A model generated the notes under the pieces. The model searched no databases. It had not been told where the DNA came from and worked only from the letters and a program-made list of their open reading frames with translations. Shown here one piece after another: positions 33,518 through 45,500 of a stretch of 64,000 nt of DNA. Position numbers and translations under genes: made by a program. The DNA is from Nematopogon swammerdamellus (Eukaryota > Arthropoda > Insecta > Lepidoptera > Adelidae): NCBI GenBank assembly GCA_946902875.1, contig OX336339.1, positions 25,327,349 through 25,391,348 of the forward strand. The letters run 5' to 3'. Numbering within the stretch: position 1 is the stretch's first letter; the number at the start of each line of letters is the position of its first letter.

Positions 33518-36500
33518 GTGAGTTTTTATTCTTACATACTCAGTGAAATACCTTGCTTGTAATTAAGCACACCTATGAATTCCATTTGTCGTAAATTTGC
33601 AGACACATTCACGGTGACTCAGGCGGTGAACGCTCTCGGCTTCGGCTGGTTTCAAGTGAAGCTCTCACTGTGCACCGGTCTGTGCTGGATGGCTGACTCA
33701 ATGGAGATGACTATACTCAGCATTCTCTCTCCGGCCCTGCACTGCGAGTGGAACATATCTAAGTACCTACCTATTTTGTTTTATTCATTGTTTTATTGTT
33801 AGTTTTATTCATCAAAGACTGGAAGACTCAGCCTCAGCAGCAAACGCAAGATGCGACACTGTTGCTCGTGTTGACCAGGTTCTCGAAAAAGTATCCTCTT
33901 GGGCACTGGCGGCTGGTCCTAAAGTGCGCTCGTGCGCCGCACTACCATACCACTAGAAGTCTTCACTCAAAATAAATAATACCTTACAACATACTACATT
34001 AAAACTATAAAGATCGTTCTCCAAATAAATACGAATGTGAATTCGACCTTATTTTATAGATGCCAAGGCACGCTTTTGCGAGTAAACTAGCGCGCCGTGC
34101 GGAATATAAATAGCACGCGGGTCTCCCATACTGAATGTATGGGGATCGGCAAAACACCGCTGGCGCGTGAGACAGAAGATACTTCATAGAAACAGTATGG
34201 GCCGAAAGGAGTTCTGCGTGCGGCGCTCGAGCGCCAAACAAGGACGCTATATCGTGAATGCCCGCGCGTGCGACACGTCGCGTCGCGAGCGATTCGTTTT
34301 GCACGAGTCCGTCTTACAAACTCTTTGCCGTCTACCTCAAAGCGAACCGTCTACCTCGAAGCGAGTCAGCGCGCTCGCGCTGTCATGTGATGTGATGATG
34401 TCACATACCCGTTAGCGTGCGAATATTTAAAATGGGATAGGGTTAGGTTTTGTGCTTTCTGTCACGTGATACTGTGAATTAAGTGATGCCGATATTTGCC
34501 TAAGCGTTGGTTAAAGGTAAGGCTTTACAATCAGGTGATCCCTGGTTCAATTCCTACTTTTCAAATGCTTTTATTTTTATATATTTTTTTGAAGCATTTT
34601 TGGGACATTACTACTGTTTTCTTTTTGAAAGCTGCAGTAGTGTTGTGGTCTATGGGTGTATTCATAAAGGTATTAAAAATAAGTTAAAAAACTTGTTTGG
34701 ATTTTTTTTTTTTTGCAACTCATTGAGTGTCTTGCGAATATTCATACAAGGTACGTACATAATAAAACGCAGGCGTTTAAAAAATTCGGAAGTCCCGATC
34801 TTAAAATAACATGACGGGAATGTGTTGGGAAATTTGGTATTTAAGTAGGTAGGTACTTAGCGCACTACCGGTCACTGAAGTCACCAGCCGCCACTGCTCT
34901 TGGGGTAAGAAGAGCTTGGTCAACTTCAATGTAGCTAAGACGCAAGCTTGTGCCTTCTCTACTAATTCTGATCCGTTTCCTCTCCAAGCCACTTTCCAGG
35001 GCAGCCAAGTCCCCAATGATGGTAGTCTGGGCATCCTAGGTATGGAGGTGTCCAGGGAAGTTGAATTTCGATCGTTCATAGAGTCCAACGCGATACTAGC
35101 GTCTCAAAAATTAGGGATCCTTTACCGATGTTGGTGATTTTTCACGCCGATCCAACTGCTTACACTCTATAAAGCACAAATAGGACCAGTGATGGAATAT
35201 TGGAGTCATCTTTGGGAGGGTTCCCCTGAGTACCTTTTTTCAGCCTTGGATTCTATTCAGCGACGAGCCATTCGCCTCATTGGTGACTTTGTACTCACAA
35301 AGGACCTTCAACCTCTAGAGCACAGACGTATCGTTGGGTCATTGAGGCTGTTTTATCGGTACTACTATGGCCGCTGCTCTGACGAACTTGCTTCCCTTAT
35401 CCCTCCTCCTGTTCGCCTTCGCCATACTCTCGCGGAACACCCCTTTGTGGTCGACAGAAGAGTTCTTCGAACTGCACGATTCTCTAAATCGTTCTTGTGC
35501 CGCACTGCAAAGGTGTGGAACGGGCTCCCAGGGAATATCTTTCCCCACTCCTACAAGCCACGGATCTTCAAATTGCGCGTTAATAGCCTTTCCTCAGCGA
35601 CATTAGTCCACCTCCAAGCCGGACTGGCACCTCATCGGGGGTGGAGTTGGCTGCTCCTGAGGCTTCGACCTTAAGCAAAGCCACCCAGATCGGAAGCAAT
35701 ATAAAAAAATTATTACTGTAATGGAGCGTACTCACAGGATTTTTAAATGTGATTATGGAGGATGCTTCATTAACTTCTTTTTATTTATTCTTCTATATTT
35801 ATTTTATTTTATGGAATCTGTCACCGTTGGCTACACGGCCTACTAGTACTATCAATAAACAATACAATACAGTTATGGAATTCACACCGTGAACTAAAAT
35901 TCGCACGGCGAACGAAAATTCACGCCGCAAACAAAAATTTGCACTTAAGTACTGAGTTAGAGAGTTTACTGAGACTCCTTAAGCCCTTATTTTCTTTTTG
36001 CACGAAGGTCCCCAACCGAGCGGAACTATATATTTTTATTAGAAAAATGCATCCCAGCCAGGATTCGAACCTGGGTCTCTGGCTTGAGCCGCCAACGCGA
36101 TAACCAACTACGCCACCGGACCGTTACGTATTATCTCCAAATTTTCGCTCTGTTGCACCTTCATGATGTCGGTAAACCCAGGTTCGAATCCTGGCCGGGA
36201 TGTATTTTTTTCAATGATTTTCGCTTTGCATTTTTCTAATAAAAATATTATATAAAGCGAGTATGTGCTTAGTACTTACATATAAACTAGCGGAACTAGT
36301 TTGCAGGTTTAGAGCCAACCCCAAACCAAAGCAACAACAACAACATGCATTTATGTTTCTCCGAATAACCAACAAATAAACTTGTCAACAAAAACAAAAG
36401 ATAATGAATACACCTCAAGGCGCATTTTTGTTTACAATAATTCTATTAGAAGTATTTGTGACGCATCATTTTAACGATCACACACGGATAATTATTAGCA

Positions 36501-39500
36501 CTATAATATTGATGTGATGTTTTGTCAGCCTCGATAGCTTAGTGGTGCGGTCGGTCGACTGTCGGTCGGATCATAAGCACAGCTGGGCGCGGTCAGAGAA
36601 TGGATGGGTGACCGCTCGACCGTTGGAGGCCGTTCTTGCCTTACTAGGTGGTATGGTTTAACCCGCCCGGGCTGGTACCACCGCACTGAATGAAAAGTCC
36701 GTTGAAACGGCTATTTCAATAGTACGTGTTTTCCATCCAGTTCAGTGTAGCCGGCACGACCGAAGGAAAGCACCGACATGGCATCTAGATCACCAAGGTG
36801 TTATGGACTGACATCACGAATGTAGTACCTAGGTGATTTAGCCATCCGTGTCAGATTCCATAAAAATAAATGTTGCAGATACCAGCAAGCCCTGACTACA
36901 ACCGTTGTGTTCATGGGTATGATGCTGAGCTCCACATTCTGGGGCAACCTGAGCGACCGCTACGGAAGGAAAACTGTACGTCCCTACTTATCATCTTATC
37001 ACCTGGAGCCAATAAGCTGCCCAAAGATAGGACTAAACCTTCTTCAATTTTGGGAGCAGCAAAGGATTGGGAATTGTTGATGGACACACATGAGAAGCAT
37101 TACCAAATGCCTTCGGAAATCTGTACCACAGCATTAAGGCCGGATATACTCATATTCTCAAAAGCGACAAAGCATGTAGTACATGTTGAACTTACAGTTC
37201 CATGGGAAAGTAACATACCGAAGGACCACAACATCAAGCTTAACAAGTACTGCAACTTAGTAGACCGGATTGTGAGAAACGGATTCAAGACTGATCTCTT
37301 CGCTGTGGAAGTCGGAGCAAGAGGACTACCAGCGAAGTCGCTCTACAGTCTCTTCAAGAATCTAGGGCTCCCAAGATCGACGCTAAGCTCATATATGGAG
37401 AGAGCTTCGAAAACGTCACTGGAAGCATCCTACAGAATATGGATAAGTAGAGAGAGGGAGGTCGAGAGCGGGACTGGTGGTTTCCCCGCGTCCTAGTCAA
37501 CACAGACTAGCTGACGAGGGCTTGATGCGAGCCGAAACGTGAAGCATGCGCGGGAAATTTAGAGTGGCCACTCGCTAGTCCCGGCCTCGATTAATACCCC
37601 CCTCTACTGCCGATGGGCCCGGATATGTTCGGTGAAGCCATCGTAAGCTTAGATCCACACCTTCGTAGACTTGACTTGCTGATGAGGGCTTGACACAAGC
37701 CGGATAGTTTAACGCGCTGTATGAGAGCAAAATTAGCCAATCTGGTTTTCATAAAAAAACCGGCCCAGTGCGAGTCGTACTCGCGCACCGAGGGTTCCGT
37801 ATCGCCATGTCATGGTCAGCGCCACTCACGCCATCTATGGTGTGTTTATGAAATGCTTCATGTTAGTTAGTTATTCATGATTAGTTAAAATGCTTCATAC
37901 TCTTTCGATAGATGGCATACACCAATGATATTTTAGGAAAGATAGGTTATCTATATGACATTCAGTGCTCACACATGGCACGTCCTTGAAAAGTTGAGAG
38001 GAAGAACTATAAAGTGATGCGCCGACTCGAATAGTCTTATTCCAAATATTAGAATTAGTGCAGAATCTCATTACACAGGACGGCATTTTCGATGTGTTAG
38101 CGCCTCGTGGTTTGCAGTCCGAACGCGTGCGTAGTTGGTGGGCGACTAACTTCAGACAGGACTGTGGTCTTGTATTTAATGTGCCGCTTGGGAGCTCAGA
38201 TAACCTATCTACCTCCTTTTAACTTATAATATCATTGGCATACAGCATACACTTTTTAGTTTCTTCTATGGGAACCCCGTGAATTTTTACTTTTTCTTAA
38301 TTTTATTATTTCTTGTTATATCGGCCAAAATAACACATATTCTGTGAAAATTTCAACAGGCTACCTAATTACGGTTCAAGAGATACAGTCTTTGGACAGA
38401 CGGACGGATGGACAGACAGACAGACAGACGGCGTAGGCTTATTGGTAGGATCCAGCACCGGATACGGAACCCTAAAAGATGTTGGGAGCGCAGCACGCGT
38501 CCCAGTAGTCAAGGGTGATGTTTTTCTAGCTGACGAGGGCTTCATGCGAGCCGAAACGTGAAGCATGCGCAGGAAATTTAGAGTGGCCACTCGCTAGTCC
38601 CGACCTCGATTAACACCCTCCTCTACTGCCGATGGGCCCGGATATGTTCGGTGAAGCCATCGCAAGCTTAGTTCCACACCTTTGTATGTACGTCAGGCGC
38701 TGAGCATGTGCGGAGTGCTGCTGTTCTACTACGGACTGCTGAGCGCGTTGGCGCCCAACTTCCTCTGGCTGCTGTTCCTGCGCGGTTTGGTTGGATTCGC
38801 TATTGGATGTGTTCCTCAGTCGTGAGTTATTCGTTTATTGCATACTATTGTATTTTGGTGCGTTTATTTTTCTTAATTTGTTTGTCTTTCAATTTCAAAA
38901 GAATACAACCTATATTATGTATACTTCTGAACTCAAATCACATTTATTATAGTGTGTTATGTAGTGGAATTACATGTTTCATTAACTATGAATAAAATAC
39001 ATAAAACTAAACTAATATAAATTAAAACTAAAAAAAAACATATTGTTAAAGTAAAAAAAAATCCTCTAATTCGACCGACGCCCCCCCAGCGGTACCCAGC
39101 ACGCTGGCTGCATTGCCTCTCTGAATTTCGAGGCTAATTCGTAGTACGAGATGAACTTTGGCACGTGGGACACCAGACTTGTCGACAACTGAACTTCTGA
39201 ACTTGTATACAACAGAAACCGTTTTTGCAGATTCAACAGTGTACATAGACATCATCTGAATGTTAGCAGTTGAATAGTATATTTTTTTTTATCGACAATA
39301 AAAAATCGTCATCCATCCATCACACATTGGGTTTCAACATTTCAGATCACAATGTTTTTATAATTCATTTCAATCGGCAGTCTCAATGCACATTTGTAAC
39401 AGCGGCGACTCCTCTCAGTTGGCGAGGTTGGCGCCGCCAAACCAAATAAAATGAATGACACCATTAATACAGAAGTATCAGGCTAAAATAAATGTAAAAA

Positions 39501-42500
39501 AATTCGGAGTCGGAAATTCGGAGAGTATTTATGTCATATAATCCACGATAAATAAGATAAAACGTCAATCCCGTACCCGTTACATAATTTGAAATTTCGC
39601 GCGCGTCAAACGCGGGCGACGACGAATGACGACACATCAAGGCATTCATTGGCCGGTTGGCTACATTTTGAAGCGCCATCGTATTCCATACAAGGCGGAC
39701 GCGACCGATGTCCCCCCCGTCCCGCGCGGACCCGCTGATCAGCCTTTCGAGTTGGCGCAGCGGGGAGTGCATTTAGTGACGCGGTAGCGAGTAGAGCGAG
39801 CTAGTGTGTGTGTGTGTTGCGTGTGTGGGTGTGTGCGCGCTGCGACCACACGACGAGTATTCTTGTGCTGTGCGACGTGCGATGCGATGCGACTAGCGAG
39901 CTAGGCTAGGTGTGTTGTGTGCGCGAGTGCGCGTGTGTGTGCGCATTGGCTCGCTAGTTGATAGCTGCATATATTCCGTTATGTAGGTATGGACTTTGTA
40001 TGGATGAATCCTGTGCAGTGTTGTTAAATTTAAAGTGATTTATTGGTAATTATAATGGCAAACTCCTACCGAGCTATCTACGGAGCACTCAAGGACAAGA
40101 GGGACTCAGTAATTTGGCACTCTTACATATCTGTGGAAAAGGAGTTGCTAGCAAAATTGAGGAAGAAAGAAGATTTTCACGATCGAGTCATCGAAAATTT
40201 CTTGTCTGTGGAACGAAGAGTGGACTTCATGTACAAATAAAATGTAACAATTCAAGCTTGTATGCCTGTCTCGTCGTCGTCGTGCCAGAGGGTCTCCTCT
40301 GGTCGCTGTTGTCGGCTGCAACTCGACAGCTTTGACACAACCAGTAGGTACCTATCTACAGACAAATAAATCGTAAGTGAGCAAAATAAATCATTTAAAC
40401 TAAATTTATATCGTAATCGTCTTTCAGTTTTTGAACTCATTGTGGTAGAAATAAATTAACGCGTAGGTACCTAAGTTATGAAATTATGAAAAAAAAACCC
40501 TTAGCCAGAGCCAACCCAATATTCAGGACCAGGAGTCGCCGCTGATTTGTAATTGGTAGTTTGGCTTTTTCATTGTGTGTGCATGTGTTTTTTTTAACGA
40601 AACTGTCACGTTTGGCTACATCACCTACAACAGCCATACTCAAAGTGTGCTCCGCGGAGCCCTAGGGCTCCGCGGACCCTCTGTGGGTGCTCCGCGAGTA
40701 TAGGAGAAAAAAAATCAAAAATACACCTCTCCTCTCTGGCTCGATTCAGCTCGGCTGCGCAGACGTCACGGCGCAGCGTCACAGTTTAATACCTCCCATT
40801 AGATATTTAATTATTGTTTTTCTCTTTTATTATAATATTATGTAACTGTTACATTGTAATATTATTATTAATAAAGAATGCACAAAAACAATTTTTTTTA
40901 ATTTTAGGGCTCCGTCAAATATTTCGTTTTCCAAAAGGGTTCCGTCACCAAAAAAGTTTGAGAACCGCTGACCTACAACATCTACGATGGCGAACGAGGT
41001 GCCGTGTCAGTGTTTCCCTTCGGCCGTGACTGCTGCACTGAACTGAACTATTTGCATAGCCGCTACGAACGTCCTTTCATTCAGTGCGGCGCAGTATCGA
41101 CCCAGGCGGGTTTTTATGTTCCACCTAGTAAGGTTAGAAGGAAAGCGACCTACAGTTTTACGTGGAATCCGAACCGCGGGCAGCCTCCAACCGTCGAGAG
41201 GTCACCATGGAAAAATATTAGGGTTTATTTTTAAAATCACATCATCTCATCACATTATCCCTTCACCGTGTGTTGTGTTCGTGTTGTAGTGTGACGCTTT
41301 ATGCTGAATTTCTACCGACAAAGCAGCGGGCGAAGTGTGTCGTCCTCTTAGACGTGAGTATCTCTGCTTTACAGTTGTGCTTAATTTGCTTAATTTTATT
41401 GTTTTTTGTTGGAACATCGCTACGTGAATTATGGTGTGTAACAAGGCAATCTGCCGACGCACCAAAGTAGGTCGGACTGTGGGCTGGGCACGTCAGCCAA
41501 AAAGTCGACCGGCCGTGGACAGGAAAACTGAATGTGGGAAGACCACGCGCCAAGTGGGACGATGACATCAAGTACGTCGGCAGAAAGCAGTGGTTCCTTA
41601 CCGCTGAAGGACGGAATATATTTTTGAGTACATTAGTTTTCGAAAATTTTACAAAGCATGTCTACATAGACATATGTCACTAGGTACCTACCTAAACAGC
41701 TGATTTGAGGTCATTGATTCTCCTTTGCGCACATGGTCACAGATTACTTTGTAACAGATAAATCTCTCAAAAAAAAAGTTCCTTACCTACGGGTTTAATA
41801 GCCTACTGTTTTACGTCGCCAATCGCTGCGTGCGAAAATGTACAGTCAACTGTCGCTATTGAATGTTAAGCAACGCTGGGCGCGGTCAGTACTTGGATGG
41901 GTGACTGCTGACCGTTGGAGGCTGACCGAGGTTCGGATTCCTCGTAAAACTGTAGGTCCCTTCCCTCCTAATCTTACTTGGTGGTAGGGTTTAACCCGCC
42001 CGGGTTGGTACCACCGCACTGAATGAAACGTCGGTCAAAACGGCTATGTAAATAGTTTGTGGTTTCCGACCAGTTCAGTGTAGCAGGCACGATCAAAAGG
42101 GGAAGCACTGACATGGCACCTAGTTCACCCGGTGTTATGGGCTGACATCACGGACGTTGTAGGTGATGTAGCCAACTGTGTCAGTTTCCATAAAAAAAAA
42201 AAAATATATTTACCTAAACGAGGAGGAGAATACAACCGAGGCTGCTATGCGGCCATCTTACATCCACGGCGGTACCATCCCAGTCGGTTACAATTTGAGC
42301 CTACCACCTAGTAATGGGCAAGGGAAGGGACCTACAGTTTTACACCGGTTCCGAACGGTGAAGCAGCAGGTGTAGGTATGCACGTAAATTTTTTCGTCAG
42401 AAAAAACTCATTGGTACACGCCGACCGGATTCGAACCGCGGACCTCTCGCATGAGAAGCCGATGCCCAAACCACTCGGCCACCCGCCGCAAGGTAAACTT

Positions 42501-45500
42501 GGTTCATAGCGGAAATCGGACTTGGGGGTCATCTATAAACTTTTGAGAGATCACAATAGATCTTCCTAGGTCGCAGTGACAACAGGGCTCAGGGGCCCTA
42601 ACTCTCACACTTTATATCATAATCATCTCATGTTCTTGAGAAAGTTTGCAAACATTGTTCACGAGGGTTTATACTGGGGTGATCCTGTGCGCAGTGTTTC
42701 TGGGCGCTGGGCGCTTGCCTGGAGGTGGCGCTGGCTCTGGTGGTGATGCCGACACTCGGGGTACACTGGCTGTTGGCTTTCTCGACGTTGCCGCTGCTGC
42801 TTTTCGCTATTATATGCCCGGTGAGTCACCAAACTATAGTTACAGTTGCAAGTACTCTTGATTTAAAAAAAAACTAAAAAACTTTTTTTTAGTAAGTTCA
42901 GCATTTATTTTAATAATAATTAATAGAATAAATGCTGAATTTATTAAAAACAAATATTGTAAACAATTTATTCTGGTTGTTTATTGCTCAAACTTGGATG
43001 ATATTAGGTATGTAGGGCGCCATCTAGCGGTGAGTTCATGCATTAGTTTCTTTCGAGCTGGCACTCGGAGTTATAATATCAATAGATAGATGGCGCTAGT
43101 GTGGCCAATGCTTGTGGGTTTAGTTTTTAGAAGCTTTTGTCAGCGGCTTCGGTCGCGTGAAATTCGTATTTAAAAAGAAGAAAGTAATTAAGCCTAAACT
43201 GAACTGAATTTGTGTCTCGTATAGCTAAATGTGCGTGTACTAAGTTTCATCGAATTCGGATGATCGGTTCAAGACTTATGGAGGAACATACATACATACA
43301 TACAGAAAAGATTTCTAAAAATTTTCAATTTAGTTTTAGTATCATACGTAGAGTTTACAAACGAAATATCTCATAAAACAAAGTAACTTACTACATGACC
43401 ATCCATTACAGATTTATTATTAGTATTGATGATTGATTGATTGATGAGTGATAGATAAGAAACATAATGAAATAAATAACTTTATGAAATTGTATTGCAT
43501 TTTCTAATAAATTGCAGTGGTTACCAGAATCAGCACGATTCCACGTCGCAAGCGGCCAACCGGACAAGGCGCTGGCAACTCTAGAGCAGGTTTTTCTATT
43601 TTATTGACTATTTCTTGTCTATTAGTAGGTTGGCTGGAAGAAATCGTTACTTGACAAGTCTGCCTTTGCGTGATACTGCAATTTATGTGCCTCTCTTATC
43701 TCGTCTATTGTTTGTTGTTTATTGTTTATTAGAGTTGTAACAAGTCGAGTGATCCTTTTCCTTTTCCTCCAAACCCATGTGTATAATGTACTGTATTACT
43801 GATGTGAAGAGGAAATAAACGCTATTCTATTCTATTATATTCTAACAAATAATAAACAATTTAAAAATTTAAAAATTAAGGATTAATACCCTGAGCTCTG
43901 AGTTTTTATATGTTATTTACTTAGTGGTAACCCGACTCCTTTAACGGATATTAATTTTTACTTTTTAAGGGTCGAGGGTTTTTTTTACTTTTAATTTTTA
44001 AATGTGATAGGTCGCAAAGGACAACGGCAGGCCGATGCTCCTGGGTCGGTTGGTGTGCGACGACTCGGTCGGAATCGGGCAGCGCGGCCAGCTCAAACAC
44101 CTGCTGATACCTCAGCTGAGGAACACCTCTCTGCTGCTGTGGGTTATATGGTGAGTGTCACTATTACATACATACATACCACACCCTGTGTCCCGACAGT
44201 CGCGGTAAGCAGAGTAATCGGAGCTGTGCTGCAGGTACTTTTGTTTTTCTTATTTCTTCTTCTCTTGTTTTTAACCCCCGTTCCAAAAAGAGGGATGTTT
44301 AAGTGTAACGCGTGTGTGATTATTATGTGTGTATGTATGTATACTGTAGTTGAGTGTTTTAGCTACACACACATATGGAGAGACAGGGGAATGACTTTCG
44401 AGCGCCACTACTTAGTGCTCCGCGAGCGACGACAAAAGCGCGCGGGTTTTTTTTTATTAACTAAAATTTTTGTATCACTTCTGGTAAATCAATAAGAATA
44501 TAAATATAATTGGGAGAGGCAGGGGGACGACTCTCGAGCGCCGCTACTCAGTGCGCCGCGAGATACGACAGAGCCTGTACAATTTTTTTTCTACTCCCTA
44601 CATTTTTGTTTTGCTTGTCCTGGTAAATAAATAATAATACTTATAAGTATAATTGTTTCATTTATTATCCTAAAATACAAAGATTTGCCTATTAGTAAAA
44701 AAAAGTCTATACCTTCATTAGTTATTTTTCTCTATGCTAACCAATAATGCTGAAAATCGCCCGCGTTCTAGGGATTTAAAGTGCTAATCAAAAAGCAAAA
44801 AAACACCTAATGTGTAAATTGCAGGATGTCCTGCGCATTCTGCTACTACGGCCTCGTGCTGATGACGACGGAGCTGTTCGAAGCGACCGCCGATGAGCAC
44901 GGCGCGTGCGCAGCGGACTGCAGGCCGCTGCAGACAACAGACTACATGGACCTGCTGTGGACTACGCTCGCCGAGTTCCCAGGTACATTCTGCTACTACG
45001 GTCTCGTGTTGATGACGACGGAGCTGTTCGAAGCGACCGCCGATGAGCACGGCGCGTGCGCAGCGGACTGCAGGCCGCTGCAGACAACAGACTACATGGA
45101 CCTGCTGTGGACTACGCTCGCCGAGTTCCCAGGTACATTCTGCTACTACTGTCTCGTGCTGATGACGACGGAGCTGTTCGAAGCGACCGCCGATGAGCAC
45201 GGCGCGTGCGCAGCGGACTGCAGGCCGCTGCAGACAACAGACTACATGGACCTGCTGTGGACTACGCTCGCCGAGTTCCCAGGTACATTCTGCCACTACG
45301 GTCTCGTGTTGATGACGACGGAGCTGTTCGAAGCGACCGCCGATGAGCACGGCGCGTGCGCAGCGGACTGCAGGCCGCTGCAGACAACAGACTACATGGA
45401 CCTGCTGTGGACTACGCTCGCCGAGTTCCCAGGTACATTCTGCTACTACTGTCTCGTGCTGATGACGACGGAGCTGTTCGAAGCGACCGCCGACGAGCAC

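Noticed and set aside
35189..35674. A host protein of 161 residues in SVOP intron 2
   Set aside because: The sequence is a LINE pol C-terminus with related fragments at 8835 and 15995.
36870..37496. 208-codon frame starting at SVOP exon 3
   Set aside because: Out of register with the exon by one base. Its second half is a repeat-G endonuclease-like remnant past the GTACGT donor.
39464..39772. Antisense 102-codon frame
   Set aside because: No family resemblance, no splice or start context, and it overlaps the CpG-rich region only in part.
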